Assembly (NCBI RefSeq): GCF_029936995.1
Contig: NZ_JAPYRE010000002.1
Span: 124,001 to 188,000, forward strand
Source of the DNA: Henriciella sp.
GTDB taxonomy: Bacteria; Pseudomonadota; Alphaproteobacteria; Caulobacterales; Hyphomonadaceae
Length of the DNA stretch: 64,000 nucleotides
Reading direction: 5' to 3'
Shown here: piece after piece, positions 16,119 through 25,725 of the stretch
Layout: every line of letters begins with the position of its first letter
Position numbering within the stretch: the stretch's first letter is position 1
Notes under the pieces: model-generated
Told to the model about the DNA's origin: nothing
What the model saw: only the letters and a program-made list of their open reading frames with translations
The model's database searches: none
Translations under genes and position numbers: made by a program

Positions 16119-17065
16119 TCGCCTTCACGCGCTGCAAGATTGCGGATCGCATCGGCCACCTCTGCGCCATTGTCATGATGGGGCATGTGGCCGCTATCTG
16201 CGAGGGGCACGAGGGTGAAGTCCCCGACCTGATGCTTGATCTTCCCGGCGTGAAGCTTCGGATCGATGACGGTATCCTGCGCCCCTGAAAACAGGATGAC
16301 CGGCATGTCGAGTTCAGGATACCTGTCCTGTTGCGCGGCAAGCTCCTCACGCAGAGCATTCATGTCCTTGGCGTTGGCACGGAATTCCGGCGGCCTGAAC
16401 AACAGTCCGAGCCCGCTATTCTCATAATAATTCTCCGGGGCATCGTTCGGATCGAAGACGCTATCAATCCCGCTCTTTACCGCCCCTGGCCCGGCAATCG
16501 GGGCGAACTGGGAAAAGGCCGGCCCCAGAACAGGTGGTCCGGCCAGGCCATTATACCAGGCAATCCCGCCACCGCCCCAGTCATGCGTGGTCGGCGCAAG
16601 CAGGACGAGACCTTTAACCAGCTCCGGATGATCGAGCGCCAGGCGCAAGGCGACCGATCCACCATATGAGTGACCGACCACTACGGCCTGCTGGTCCGGC
16701 GCGAGCGCCCTGAGCGCACCTGCCATCTGGGCGGCCTGCACACCGAGCTCCTCACCATCCTCTGGACGGCCCGAATAGCCGTGCCCGGGCCGGTCAGCCA
16801 TCAGGACCTGGTGATTTTCTGAAAGCCGCGGCGCGAGTGTGAAGGTGAACTCCCGCGCATTGGCCGAGGCTCCATGAATCATCAGGACGACCGGCCCATC
16901 CATTCCCGCCTTGATGACATGAACCGGAACACCGTTCACATCCACCTGTTCACCAATTGGCGGCCAGCGATTTTCCACGCGATCCGTGTATACGGCACTG
17001 TGCACACAAGCCCCAAGGCCGGCAGCCATCAAGACCAGCAGGAGAAGCAGCACTGTCAGCTTCAA
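16106..17065 (-). CDS. Alpha/beta-hydrolase
   Basis: This 319-residue protein has an N-terminal membrane segment or uncleaved signal (LLLLLVLMAAGLGACV), so it is probably anchored or exported; the Cys at the end of that stretch may make it a lipoprotein. The alpha/beta-hydrolase core shows the oxyanion-hole segment VVLMIHGASAN, the nucleophile elbow VVGHSYGGSVAL, and the catalytic His in LADSGHMPHHDN. The start is TTG and overlaps the stop of the TPR gene by four bases (TTGA). The substrate is unknown. Confidence 0.82.
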   Translation of the reverse strand: MKLTVLLLLLVLMAAGLGACVHSAVYTDRVENRWPPIGEQVDVNGVPVHVIKAGMDGPVVLMIHGASANAREFTFTLAPRLSENHQVLMADRPGHGYSGRPEDGEELGVQAAQMAGALRALAPDQQAVVVGHSYGGSVALRLALDHPELVKGLVLLAPTTHDWGGGGIAWYNGLAGPPVLGPAFSQFAPIAGPGAVKSGIDSVFDPNDAPENYYENSGLGLLFRPPEFRANAKDMNALREELAAQQDRYPELDMPVILFSGAQDTVIDPKLHAGKIKHQVGDFTLVPLADSGHMPHHDNGAEVADAIRNLAAREGDQSS

Positions 17066-17592
17066 AGCCCTGTCCCGGTCTGTTCTCTCTCGAGTCGCGC
17101 AACTGCTGATTTCGCAGGCCCCAATGTCGGATGAATCTTGAGGGCTTCACGATAGGCTTCCAACGCTTCTTTGCTCGCGCCCAGTTCCTCCAGCACCCGG
17201 CCAAGCCCGGTCCAGGCGCCGAAATGACGTGGCTCCAGTTCAAGCGCCTTGTTCACATCGCGAAGGGCTTCGGCCATCTTTTCCTCGCGCAGGAAAACCG
17301 AGGCCCGGCGGTTATAGGCTTCAGCATAGTCCGGCTGGATTGACATAACCCGATCATACAGTTCACGGGCAAGCTCCAGGTCGCCATTCGACTGCGCGGT
17401 GACAGCCCGCTCCATGACGAGATCGGCGGCCGCAGACCCGCTCTCCATCCAGGCCGACCATATGTCGAGTGCAACGCTTGTCGCCTGCTCTTCGGTCTGG
17501 GCGTTCTTCAATTCCTCGAACATCTCGTCGCTCGGCCCGTGATCGGGGCCACTGACGAGGACAAGGCTGGCAAAGGCGAGCGCTTTGATCAT
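17062..17592 (-). CDS. Tetratricopeptide-repeat protein, probably exported
   Basis: This 176-residue protein begins with a hydrophobic stretch (ALAFASLVLVSGP) that could be a signal peptide. The body holds about three TPR units, visible as NGDLELARELYDRVMSIQPDYAEAYNRRA, EEKMAEALRDVNKALELEPRHFGAWTGLG and LGASKEALEAYREALKIHPTLG. TPR proteins bind other proteins. It is co-transcribed with the hydrolase that follows, to which it is coupled by a TTGA overlap. Confidence 0.8.
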   Translation of the reverse strand: MIKALAFASLVLVSGPDHGPSDEMFEELKNAQTEEQATSVALDIWSAWMESGSAAADLVMERAVTAQSNGDLELARELYDRVMSIQPDYAEAYNRRASVFLREEKMAEALRDVNKALELEPRHFGAWTGLGRVLEELGASKEALEAYREALKIHPTLGPAKSAVARLEREQTGTGL

Positions 17593-17657
17593 GCGTTCAA
17601 GTATGAGGCTATAGGTGGCCCCGGCAAGGCCCGATTGCGGTAATCGCGCGGCAGTTC

Positions 17658-18296
17658 CTAGAGAATTTCCTCAGAGACCAGCGCGGCTTCAAGCTCTCCG
17701 GCGCAACGGAAGTGGTGCCCCCGGAAGCCGAGGCGGCGGGCGGCTTCAATGTTTTTCTCGCTGTCATCAATGAAAAAGACCTGCGCCGGATCGGGATTGC
17801 CCATACGGTTCAGTGCGATCTCGTATATCGCCGGGTCGGGCTTGATGAGGCGTTCCTCGCCGGACACCACAACATCGCGGAGGCGGCGGATAAGCGGGAA
17901 ATGCTCGAGCATCCCCGGCCAGATTTCATGCGAAATGTTGGATAGCCCGTAGAGCGGGTACTGAGCCTCGTCCAGGCGCTTGATGAGCTCTGGAACGCCG
18001 TCGACATACCCGTCGAACATTTCGAACCAGCGCCCGTGCCAGGCGTCGATTTCAGCAGCATATTCGGGATGAAGCGCTTTCAGCTGCCGGGCGCCCTCGG
18101 CAAAGGAGCGACCCCGGTCATGCTCGACATGCCAGGCCATCGTACAGACCTCGCCGCAGAAACGGCGCGCTTCGTCTTCGCTGTCGAAAACCTTGCGGTA
18201 AAGGTAGACCGGATCCCAGTCCACCACGACATTACCCAGGTCGAACAGGATGATGCGTTCAGCCAAGCGGGGGAAACCTCCGCGCACTGCACGCAT
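17658..18296 (-). CDS. HAD-family phosphatase (YihX-like)
   Basis: This 212-residue protein is a haloacid-dehalogenase-type hydrolase. Motif I reads LFDLGNVVVDWDP, the DLGNV form of YihX-like phosphatases, in which the second acidic residue of the usual DxD is absent. Motif II is LSNIS, the Lys of motif III lies in RLIKPDPAIYEIAL, and motif IV is FFIDDSEKNIEAARRLG. Family members act on sugar phosphates such as glucose-1-phosphate; the substrate here is not determined. It follows bL36 on the minus strand. Confidence 0.85.
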   Translation of the reverse strand: MRAVRGGFPRLAERIILFDLGNVVVDWDPVYLYRKVFDSEDEARRFCGEVCTMAWHVEHDRGRSFAEGARQLKALHPEYAAEIDAWHGRWFEMFDGYVDGVPELIKRLDEAQYPLYGLSNISHEIWPGMLEHFPLIRRLRDVVVSGEERLIKPDPAIYEIALNRMGNPDPAQVFFIDDSEKNIEAARRLGFRGHHFRCAGELEAALVSEEIL

Positions 18297-18307
18297 TCAT
18301 ATCTTGA

Positions 18308-18433
18308 TTAACCCTGTTTTGCTTTAAAGCGTGGGTCAGTCTTGTTGATGACGTAAGTACGGCCCTTGCGGCGCACCACCTTGCAATCGCGATGACGCGA
18401 CTTCAGGGCTTTAATGGAGGATTTGACTTTCAT
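18308..18433 (-). CDS. rpmJ: 50S ribosomal protein bL36
   Basis: This 41-residue basic protein ([20 protein letters not shown]...[11 protein letters not shown]) is bL36 of the large ribosomal subunit. A longer in-frame reading to 18577 is a false extension. It is the alphaproteobacterial type, with one Cys rather than the four zinc ligands. The gene stands alone in front of the HAD gene and diverges from the lytic transglycosylase gene. Confidence 0.93.
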   Translation of the reverse strand: MKVKSSIKALKSRHRDCKVVRRKGRTYVINKTDPRFKAKQG

Positions 18434-18540
18434 GGGACGGACCCTGCGATTTCTGGAAACTCGTAAGGGCGCGGAAATACTCAATGCCCCATGCAGAGTC
18501 AACGTTGCAGACACACCCTCATGGCAAAGGACTTGCTGAA

Positions 18541-20004
18541 ATGACCAAACCGAGCTCGACGCCTCACCGCTGGGCAATGGCTTCTGCTCTCAGTGCGCTG
18601 ATCGGCGCCTGTGCAGCGACACCACAGGCACCCGCCACATCAACAGGCGCTGTTCCCACGCCTTCGCCCAAGCCAGAGCAGCCAGCTCAATCGCCTGCCC
18701 CTCAGCCTGAGCCACAGGCAGCACAAACGGCAGACCCACAGGTGCAAGAGACACCCACCCCGGCTGCAGGGCCCGTGCCCGGTGACCCGACCGGGGATCC
18801 TGACGCTGCCGCCCTCAGCGGTCCGACCGGTCCGTTCACACCGACCCGCCACACTGAAATGAACCAGTGGCGCGAAGACTTTTCCGCTCGTGCGCGCGTA
18901 GAAGGCCGCAATCCGGCGGTCGTCTTTGCCATACTGGAAGGCATTTCACCCTTGCCCCTCTATCTCAGTGAAGACGAGGATGTCGCCCAGACCGGGGTCG
19001 AGGACCAGGCCGAGTTTGCCAAGGCAATCTGGGAGTATCTGCGTACGGCCGTCACGACTGCCCGTTTCGAGACCGGCCAGACGAAACTGGCAGAGCTTGC
19101 CCCCGTCTTCGACCGGCTGGAGCAGGCTTATGGCGTCGACCGCGAAGTTATCGCTGCCATCTGGGCGATGGAAACCAATTACGGGTCGTATATCGGCGAC
19201 TATGATGCGGCCAACACACTCTCCAACATGGCCGTCGAGGGCCGCCGGCGCAGCTTTGCCGAGAGCCAGCTGATCGCGCTCATGAAGATTGTCGAGAACG
19301 GTTACGCGACGCGCGCACAGCTCGGGTCCGGCTGGGCAGGCGCGATGGGACAGACCCAGTTCATGCCGACCACCTATCTCGCCTATGCCCAGGACTATGA
19401 CGGCAATGGCAAAGCCGATCTCTGGGCATACGCCCCGGACGCCCTGGCCTCTGCAGCCAATTATCTTTCGCAGTCCGGCTATTCCCTGGATCAGCCCTGG
19501 GGGACCGAGGTTCTCGCCCCGGCGAATTTCGACTGGTCCTATGCCGACGGCAATGATCGCCGTCTCTCGACCTGGAAAGCCCTCGGTCTCTCCCCCATAC
19601 GCGGTGGCGGTTTCGAGCCGGGCGACGGGGCCTATGCCGAGCTCTGGCTTCCGGCTGGCGCACAGGGGCCGAAGTACCTGCTGTTCAAGAATTTCAGCGT
19701 CTTCAAGACCTATAACCGCTCCAACTCCTATGCCCTTGCCGTCGGGCTTCTCGCCGATGGCCTGCGCGGCGAATACGGCCCTGTCGCTTCATGGCCGACA
19801 CACGTTCCGCGCCTTACCGGCAGCGAGGTGAAGACGCTGCAAGCCACGCTGAACCAGCTTGGCTATGATGCCGGGCCCGTCGACGGCATTGTCGGCAGCG
19901 GCACGCGTGGCGCGTTGCAGGAATTCCAGAAGGCCAATGGCATGACGGCGGACGGATATGTCTCGAAACCCGCGCTTCAGGCCGTGCTGAACGTGGCAGG
20001 TTAG
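18541..20004 (+). CDS. Lytic murein transglycosylase (MltB type) with peptidoglycan-binding domain
   Basis: The enzyme cleaves the glycan strand of peptidoglycan to give 1,6-anhydro ends. It is 487 residues from the ATG at 18541. A lipobox (ALIGAC) near residue 21 predicts a lipoprotein, followed by a ~70-residue Pro/Gln/Ala-rich linker. The SLT-2 catalytic domain has the catalytic Glu in [11 protein letters not shown], and the [23 protein letters not shown] segment is typical of MltB. The C-terminal ~60 residues are a peptidoglycan-binding fold ([31 protein letters not shown]). The end overlaps the convergent MFS gene by four bases. Confidence 0.92.
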   Translation: MTKPSSTPHRWAMASALSALIGACAATPQAPATSTGAVPTPSPKPEQPAQSPAPQPEPQAAQTADPQVQETPTPAAGPVPGDPTGDPDAAALSGPTGPFTPTRHTEMNQWREDFSARARVEGRNPAVVFAILEGISPLPLYLSEDEDVAQTGVEDQAEFAKAIWEYLRTAVTTARFETGQTKLAELAPVFDRLEQAYGVDREVIAAIWAMETNYGSYIGDYDAANTLSNMAVEGRRRSFAESQLIALMKIVENGYATRAQLGSGWAGAMGQTQFMPTTYLAYAQDYDGNGKADLWAYAPDALASAANYLSQSGYSLDQPWGTEVLAPANFDWSYADGNDRRLSTWKALGLSPIRGGGFEPGDGAYAELWLPAGAQGPKYLLFKNFSVFKTYNRSNSYALAVGLLADGLRGEYGPVASWPTHVPRLTGSEVKTLQATLNQLGYDAGPVDGIVGSGTRGALQEFQKANGMTADGYVSKPALQAVLNVAG

Positions 20005-21296
20005 TCGTAGATCTCTGGCCGGTCGTCCGGATCGTCTTCCATCACCTGGTTAGCGGGGAAGACGAGACGGGCAAAGCCGGCCATGAAGAGCAGCATCAGC
20101 CCTGCGCCGATAAAGGGCGCGAAGGGGTGAACGTGCTCGTACATCCACGGCCCGAAGAACGGGCTGACAATAAAGCCCATGCCATTCGCTGAGATGACGA
20201 GCCCTGCGACATTACCCTGAAGGCTTGATCCGACAGCAAGCGATGCCCCGCTTGAAAAGCCTGGCCGGGCGAGCCCCTGCCCGATACCGACAAAGAACTG
20301 CGCGAGCACCAGAACGGCAAATTCACGCGTCGGCACGATCAGGAAAGCCCCGAGCGACAGGGTAAGCGCGCCCCAGATCATCAGGGTCCGGTTGGTCATC
20401 TTCAGGCGCGGGATCAGCACGAGCTGGGAAATCAGCGTGCCTGTCGCCCCGACCGTGTAGGCTGGACCCGTGAACTGCATAGCCTCGGCCCCGCCAACCT
20501 CGATCTTGTCCATGATGGCGAACGCGAATGTCTGCATCAGGACGCCCGTCACAATGGACAGAAGCACCGCGAATATGAGGTAGGGCAGGACGCGCGGGTC
20601 ACGCCACAGGCCGTCACCTTCACGTTTCTCCCCGCGTTTCAGCCCCGCTTCACGCTTTGGAGGCGTGTGCTCCGGCAGGCGCGTAAAGATCAGGAAGGAC
20701 ATTACCGCGGCAATCGCGCTTATCATGAAGACAGGCGTGAGAAGGCCGAAGACGGCCCCGGCGGCGGCTGCGAAGGCAGGCCCGGCAACCGCCCCGAAGC
20801 TGAAGCCTGATGTCAGGGAAGCGATTTCGGACGTGCGGTCCTCTCGCCGGGTGCGGTCGGCAATATAGGCCTGTGCAGCCGGATTGGTCGCCGATCCGAT
20901 AAGCCCGAAAAGGGTGCGCGAACAGAGCAGGCAGACAAAAACGACCAGCGCGCTCTTGATATACCCCGCCATGGCCAGGGCAGCGAACGTCCCGAAAAGG
21001 AGCATGGAAACAGAAAAGCCAAGCATGCCGATCGCGGCGACACGGCGTCGGCCGAGATCATTACTCTTGCGCCCCCAGAAGGATGAGCAGATTGCCCACA
21101 TCGCTGCCGAGAGCGAGAAAATCGCCCCGGCCATCCAGTCCGGCAGACCAAGGTCGCGGATCAGCGGCGGCAGGATCGCGCTGACCAGCATGGTGTTGCC
21201 CGCACCAACCGCCAGCAGCGCAAAGAAAAGGAGCCGGAAGGCCCCGCGTCGGTCGGGTCTGTCCTGTCCGAACTGCGGGGAGGATTCAACACTCAT
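20001..21296 (-). CDS. Major facilitator superfamily transporter
   Basis: This 431-residue protein has about twelve membrane helices. The cytoplasmic loop after helix 2 reads FWGRKSNDLGRRRV, the MFS motif A, and the central loop after helix 6 is basic (KREAGLKRGEKREG). The C-terminal half contains GIGQGLARPGFSSGASLAVG. It most resembles drug or small-molecule exporters, but a substrate cannot be assigned. Confidence 0.86.
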   Translation of the reverse strand: MSVESSPQFGQDRPDRRGAFRLLFFALLAVGAGNTMLVSAILPPLIRDLGLPDWMAGAIFSLSAAMWAICSSFWGRKSNDLGRRRVAAIGMLGFSVSMLLFGTFAALAMAGYIKSALVVFVCLLCSRTLFGLIGSATNPAAQAYIADRTRREDRTSEIASLTSGFSFGAVAGPAFAAAAGAVFGLLTPVFMISAIAAVMSFLIFTRLPEHTPPKREAGLKRGEKREGDGLWRDPRVLPYLIFAVLLSIVTGVLMQTFAFAIMDKIEVGGAEAMQFTGPAYTVGATGTLISQLVLIPRLKMTNRTLMIWGALTLSLGAFLIVPTREFAVLVLAQFFVGIGQGLARPGFSSGASLAVGSSLQGNVAGLVISANGMGFIVSPFFGPWMYEHVHPFAPFIGAGLMLLFMAGFARLVFPANQVMEDDPDDRPEIYD

Positions 21297-21429
21297 GCCC
21301 TCTCATCGGCCCGGCCCGGAGAAAGATCAAGCACTGCGGATAAATTTCAGGCTTCCGCCCATATGGAAACCTAATTGTAAGCCCAGCCTGTCATGATCAT
21401 CCCTTGAAACCTGTCAAACCGGGACGTGA

Positions 21430-22317
21430 ATGACCCAGATTATCGGCCTTCTGACTGTCTTTATCGTCGTTGTTGGCGCGCTCGCTTTCAGCGGAAGCCC
21501 TGCCATTGCCGAAGCCCTGCCCGTCGAGCTTGGCCTGATTGGCGGCGCCGCCGCCGGCACGCTGCTGATTGGCAACTCCCCGAAGATTGCAGGTGCCGCC
21601 GTGAAAGGTATCGGACAGGCCATGCGCGGCCCGAAATGGACACGACAGGATTATAGCGACCTCCTGACAGGGATGCATGACCTGATGCGCCGGGCCCGGC
21701 GTGGCGGTTTTGTTGCGATCGAGGCTGACATCGAGGAACCGCTGGCCTCGCCCGTTTTCGCCAACCGGCCGAAACTGACCGCAGATGAACCAGCCGTCAG
21801 CATGATTACCAGCAGCTTTCGCCTGCTCTCGCTCAATCCCGGCGGCCCGTCCCCCATCCAGGCCCATTTGCGGGATTCCATCTCCACAGTGGCAGAAAAC
21901 CGTCACCGCGCAGTGGCCGCGCTGAACACGCTGGCCGATACTCTCCCCGCGCTCGGGATCGTCGCAGCGGTGCTCGGCATCATCAAGACGATGAGCGCCA
22001 TCGACCAGTCGCCGGATGTGATCGGCCCGATGATTGCGGCAGCCCTGCTCGGCACCTTCCTCGGCGTTTTCCTTGCCTATGGCCTTGTCGGCCCGATCGC
22101 GGCGCGGTTCGGCCAGGTTGTGGATGAAGAGATGCAATACATGGAAACGATCGGCACCCTCATCTCCGCGCATGACAGCGGCATGGCACCGCTGACCGCG
22201 CTCGAAATGGCCCGGGCGCGCCTGCCCGTCCACCTGCGCCCATCGCTTGAAGAAATCGATGCTTCCATCTCGACCGTGGAAAGCCTCCCCCGCCAGAAGA
22301 TTGGCCACACAGCCTGA
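21430..22317 (+). CDS. motA: Flagellar motor stator protein MotA
   Basis: MotA forms, with MotB, the proton-driven stator of the flagellar motor in the inner membrane. The 295-residue protein has the family layout: two N-terminal helices (IIGLLTVFIVVVGAL and ELGLIGGAAAGTLLIGN), a charged cytoplasmic region (DLMRRARRGGFVAIEADIEEP) and the C-terminal helix pair (PALGIVAAVLGIIKTM and IGPMIAAALLGTFLGVFLAYGLVGPIA). No motB is next to it; an unrelated gene follows. No RBS stronger than the leader bases GGGACGTGA is seen. Confidence 0.92.
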   Translation: MTQIIGLLTVFIVVVGALAFSGSPAIAEALPVELGLIGGAAAGTLLIGNSPKIAGAAVKGIGQAMRGPKWTRQDYSDLLTGMHDLMRRARRGGFVAIEADIEEPLASPVFANRPKLTADEPAVSMITSSFRLLSLNPGGPSPIQAHLRDSISTVAENRHRAVAALNTLADTLPALGIVAAVLGIIKTMSAIDQSPDVIGPMIAAALLGTFLGVFLAYGLVGPIAARFGQVVDEEMQYMETIGTLISAHDSGMAPLTALEMARARLPVHLRPSLEEIDASISTVESLPRQKIGHTA

Positions 22318-22406
22318 CAAGTCAGCGATTTTCGCATCTCCGGCTGGTTTTTGACCGGTGGATTGACTAGGTGTTACCGGTCCCGCGTTGGGTGAAGGAG
22401 TGCTGG

Positions 22407-22931
22407 ATGTCGCGATTTGATCAGCTGACAGACACTGTTGAGACCTATCAGGCGCTCGCCGCCGAGAATTATGCGCGCGTGCGCCAGCTTGCCGAAGAAC
22501 TTCGTGCCGGGCTGTGCGACCATCTTGGCGCCTCGGATGGCGTGTGTGTGCAACTCGTACCGCCGCAGGGGGAGTTCCAGCCGAAAGCCTATGGTGACAA
22601 TGCATTTTCCGTGGCCCCGCGCGGCTTCCGTCCGCTTGGGCCCATCGCTTTCGGCATTGCCGTACGTGTGACCCGCGCCACGGACTGGATCCGCGTCACC
22701 ATGCAATGCCAGAAAATCGGTGAGCACCTCATCCTCGATATCCAGGGTGGGGAATCCTTCAAACTCGACCTGCCCTTGACGGGCGACGATTCCATAAAAC
22801 TGTTTGAATATGTCTATCAGCACGTGCTGAACTGGTTTCAGTCTAGGATTGATCAATATCAGCAGGGGGAATACGGGACCCGCGAGATTGGCTTCGATTT
22901 CTCGCGTGAAACAGATAGCGCCAACGCCTGA
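22407..22931 (+). CDS. Conserved-looking protein of unknown function
   Basis: This 174-residue protein starts at the ATG at 22407, which has GAAGGAG upstream. I do not recognise a family. The sequence is soluble, with a helical start (FDQLTDTVETYQALAAENYARVRQLAEELRAG) and mixed later sequence, acidic overall, with no signal peptide or membrane span. It lies between motA and the antiporter gene on the same strand. Confidence 0.65.
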   Translation: MSRFDQLTDTVETYQALAAENYARVRQLAEELRAGLCDHLGASDGVCVQLVPPQGEFQPKAYGDNAFSVAPRGFRPLGPIAFGIAVRVTRATDWIRVTMQCQKIGEHLILDIQGGESFKLDLPLTGDDSIKLFEYVYQHVLNWFQSRIDQYQQGEYGTREIGFDFSRETDSANA

Positions 22932-22959
22932 GCAGCCCCCGTAGCGGTAATCACGACAC

Positions 22960-24951
22960 ATGCCAGATTTTCATCTTCCTCTCGCGGCTGTAGGCTCTGA
23001 AGGCCTGATTTTCGCCTGCGCCCTTATCGGGGCGCTCGGTCTCGGCGCACAATGGCTCGCATGGCGCCTGCAGGCTCCGGCCATCGTGCTGATGGCACTT
23101 GCCGGGCTTGCGGCCGGCCCCCTCTGGCAGATCATCTTCGGCAAACCCCTCCTCGACCCTTCCGAAACCTTCGGGGATCTCTTGCGACCGATCGTCTCCC
23201 TGTGTGTGGCGGTCATCCTCTTCGAAGGCGGCCTCATCCTGAAATTCGAGAATTTGCGCGATGCGGGCGCTGCGGTGCGCCGGATGGTCTTCTTCGGCGG
23301 CCCGCTGGCCTGGGTCCTCGGCTCACTGGCTGCACGCTATGCCGCCGGGCTGGACTGGGCGAGCGCAATCGTCATCGCCGGTGTCATGGTCGTGACCGGC
23401 CCGACCGTCATCATGCCCCTCCTGCGCCAGTCGAAGCTGGCCGGCCGCCCCGCCCAGTTCCTGAAATGGGAAGGCATCGTGAATGACCCGATCGGTGCGC
23501 TTTTCGCTGTCGCCGCCTTCGAGATTGTCCGCGTCGCCTCACAGGGCGACTCGACCTTCTGGGCAGGGATGTGGATTCTGACTGCGGCGGGTTTCGGCAT
23601 CCTGCTCGGGATCGCTTTCGGGCTTGCCATGTCGCGTGCATTCCGGGCCGGCTGGACGCCTGAATACCTCAAGGCTCCGCTGATCTTTGCCTCGATCATC
23701 CTGTGCTACGCCATTTCCGAACAGGTCGAGCACGAGACAGGCCTGGTGGCTGTCACCGCCTACGGTATGACGCTGGCCAATTCCCGCCTGGCGGATCTTT
23801 CGGAACTCAGGAAGTTCAAGGAGGATATTGCCGTCCTGCTTGTCTCGGGCGTGTTCGTCATCCTGACAGCAGACCTGACGCCGCAGATCATAAGCTCTGC
23901 ACTCAATATCAATACGCTGCTCTTCCTCATCACAATGCTCTTCGTGGTCCGCCCGCTGGCGGTCTGGATTGCCACGTTCGGCACGCTCAGCCGCAAGGAA
24001 GCGCTGCTACTCGGCTGGATTGCTCCGCGCGGCATCGTGGCCGTCGCCGTTTCAGGCCTGTTCGGGTCGCTGCTCGTCGACCTTTCACGCGAAGGCCGGT
24101 TCTATTTCTCCGGGGCCGACCAGATCGTGCCGCTAGCCTTTGCCATGGTGTTCACCACCGTCGTGCTGCACGGTTTCACGATTGGCCCGCTTGCCCGCCG
24201 GCTCGGCCTGGCCCGTGCGGAAAAGCCCGGCCTCCTGCTGGTCGGGGCAAATTCCTGGAGTATCGAGTTCGCCAAGGCCCTCAAGGCCAGCAAGGTCGAT
24301 GTCATCCTGGCAGACAGCAACTACCGCCGCCTGCGGCCTGCGCGCGAAGCCGGGCTCGACACCTTCCTGGGCGAGGTTCTCTCCGAAGATGCCGAAATCA
24401 AGCTCGACCATGCCCGCTTCGATACGGTCGTCGCCCTCTCGACCAACGACTCTCACAATGCACTGGTCTGTAATCAATTCGCCCCGGAAGTCGGCCGCCA
24501 CCGCGTGTACCAGCTGTCCCTCTCGGAAGGAGACGAAGTCGATGAGAAATCTGTCGGCTCTGCTGCACGCGGGCGCACCCTGATCCGGCGTGGACGTACC
24601 TATGACGGCCTGATCCGCGACCAGTATCGCGGCTGGACCTTCTCGCGCACACGCCTCACCGACAAGTACACGCTCGAGCAATATCTCTCTGAACGGCCAA
24701 AAGGCGATCTCGTCGCCGAAATCCGCCCGGACGGGACAATGGTCCTGCTAGGCCCAGCGCGGGAAGCCCGCGGCGGCGAAGGCGCGACAATCATCAGCTT
24801 CGCGCCGGACCAGCAACCAACAACCCCTGCGCGTGAGAAGGACGCAGAACCGTCCAGCGAAAGCGACAGCAGCACGAAGACTTCCAGCGAGAAACCAAAG
24901 CAGGGCAAGCCGAAAACCGAAAAGGCAAAAAGCGAGAAATCTAAAGGCTGA
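22960..24951 (+). CDS. Cation/proton antiporter (CPA family) with C-terminal regulatory domain
   Basis: This 663-residue protein has ~12 membrane helices of the Na+(K+)/H+ exchanger fold: an NDP in the central helices (KWEGIVNDPIGALFAV), FEGGLILKF early on and APRGIVAVAVSGLFG later. After residue ~410 there is a nucleotide-binding-like TrkA-N/RCK domain (KPGLLLVGANSWSIEFAKALKASKVDVILADSNYRR...), then a ~60-residue Lys/Ser/Glu-rich tail. It probably exports sodium or potassium and is regulated by a cytosolic ligand. It overlaps the convergent metallopeptidase gene by 11 bp. Confidence 0.86.
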   Translation: MPDFHLPLAAVGSEGLIFACALIGALGLGAQWLAWRLQAPAIVLMALAGLAAGPLWQIIFGKPLLDPSETFGDLLRPIVSLCVAVILFEGGLILKFENLRDAGAAVRRMVFFGGPLAWVLGSLAARYAAGLDWASAIVIAGVMVVTGPTVIMPLLRQSKLAGRPAQFLKWEGIVNDPIGALFAVAAFEIVRVASQGDSTFWAGMWILTAAGFGILLGIAFGLAMSRAFRAGWTPEYLKAPLIFASIILCYAISEQVEHETGLVAVTAYGMTLANSRLADLSELRKFKEDIAVLLVSGVFVILTADLTPQIISSALNINTLLFLITMLFVVRPLAVWIATFGTLSRKEALLLGWIAPRGIVAVAVSGLFGSLLVDLSREGRFYFSGADQIVPLAFAMVFTTVVLHGFTIGPLARRLGLARAEKPGLLLVGANSWSIEFAKALKASKVDVILADSNYRRLRPAREAGLDTFLGEVLSEDAEIKLDHARFDTVVALSTNDSHNALVCNQFAPEVGRHRVYQLSLSEGDEVDEKSVGSAARGRTLIRRGRTYDGLIRDQYRGWTFSRTRLTDKYTLEQYLSERPKGDLVAEIRPDGTMVLLGPAREARGGEGATIISFAPDQQPTTPAREKDAEPSSESDSSTKTSSEKPKQGKPKTEKAKSEKSKG

Positions 24952-25660
24952 CGGCGTGAAGGCTGGCCCCATGCCGCCTCAGCCAGGCGCGCTCTTTCTT
25001 CCAGTCCGGCCTGCACCGCGCGACATGCGCCCAGAAACGCGAGCTGTGATTCATTTCCAAGAGGTGCGCGCACTCGTGTGCGGCGACATACTCCAGCACC
25101 TCGGGCGGCGCCATTATCAGCCGCCAGGAAAAGGCCAGCCGGCCATCGGATGTGCACGAACCCCAGCGTGAGCGCGTGTCCTTGACCGTCACGCGCCTGG
25201 CGTCCACGCTCAGGGCAGCACAATAGCGGTCAACCGCCCGGGCCAACTCGTCCTTTGCCATGCGTCGCAGGAAACGTTCCGCCCGCCGGCCCAGTGTCCC
25301 GGCATCGCCCGGCAGGTTGAGAACTTGCGGCTCGCCTTGGTCAAGGCTGGCGCGCCGCCCCTCTCCCGCGCAACTGAGGCGGCAGTCACGCCCCCGGAGC
25401 TGTATGGTCTGGCCATCGCCCATGATGACTTCCGGCGGCATCTGGCGCAGGCGCGCCGCAGCCCAATCAACACGCTCATGCGCAAACCGCGCGGCAGCCT
25501 TCATGTGCCGCCTTGATGGCGCAACAACAACAGCTTCCCGGCGCTTCTCGTCGAGCCTCAAAATAATGCGGCGGGCACGCGGATTGACCTGAATGCGAAC
25601 AGGGATATCCATGCCGCAGGGGGACGTCAGTATCATGGTCTGGTTTTTATCGACAATCAT
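24941..25660 (-). CDS. YgjP-like (SprT/M48-related) zinc metallopeptidase
   Basis: This 239-residue protein starts at ATG 25660, which has GAGGGA before it; a TTG at 25684 would add eight residues. The family hallmark is the metal-binding HECAHLLEMNHSSRFW near the C-terminus, with the TRSRWGSCTSDGRLAFSW segment before it. An N-terminal beta-rich domain (RVNPRARRIILRLDEKRREAVVVAPS-like) precedes it. The role in cells is poorly known. It is read toward and overlaps the antiporter gene. Confidence 0.85.
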   Translation of the reverse strand: MIVDKNQTMILTSPCGMDIPVRIQVNPRARRIILRLDEKRREAVVVAPSRRHMKAAARFAHERVDWAAARLRQMPPEVIMGDGQTIQLRGRDCRLSCAGEGRRASLDQGEPQVLNLPGDAGTLGRRAERFLRRMAKDELARAVDRYCAALSVDARRVTVKDTRSRWGSCTSDGRLAFSWRLIMAPPEVLEYVAAHECAHLLEMNHSSRFWAHVARCRPDWKKERAWLRRHGASLHAVSL

Positions 25661-25725
25661 GATATCCCTCGACTCGTGGCGCAATCGAATCTAGCCTTTT
25701 GATATAGTGTAGGGGAACCCAAACC

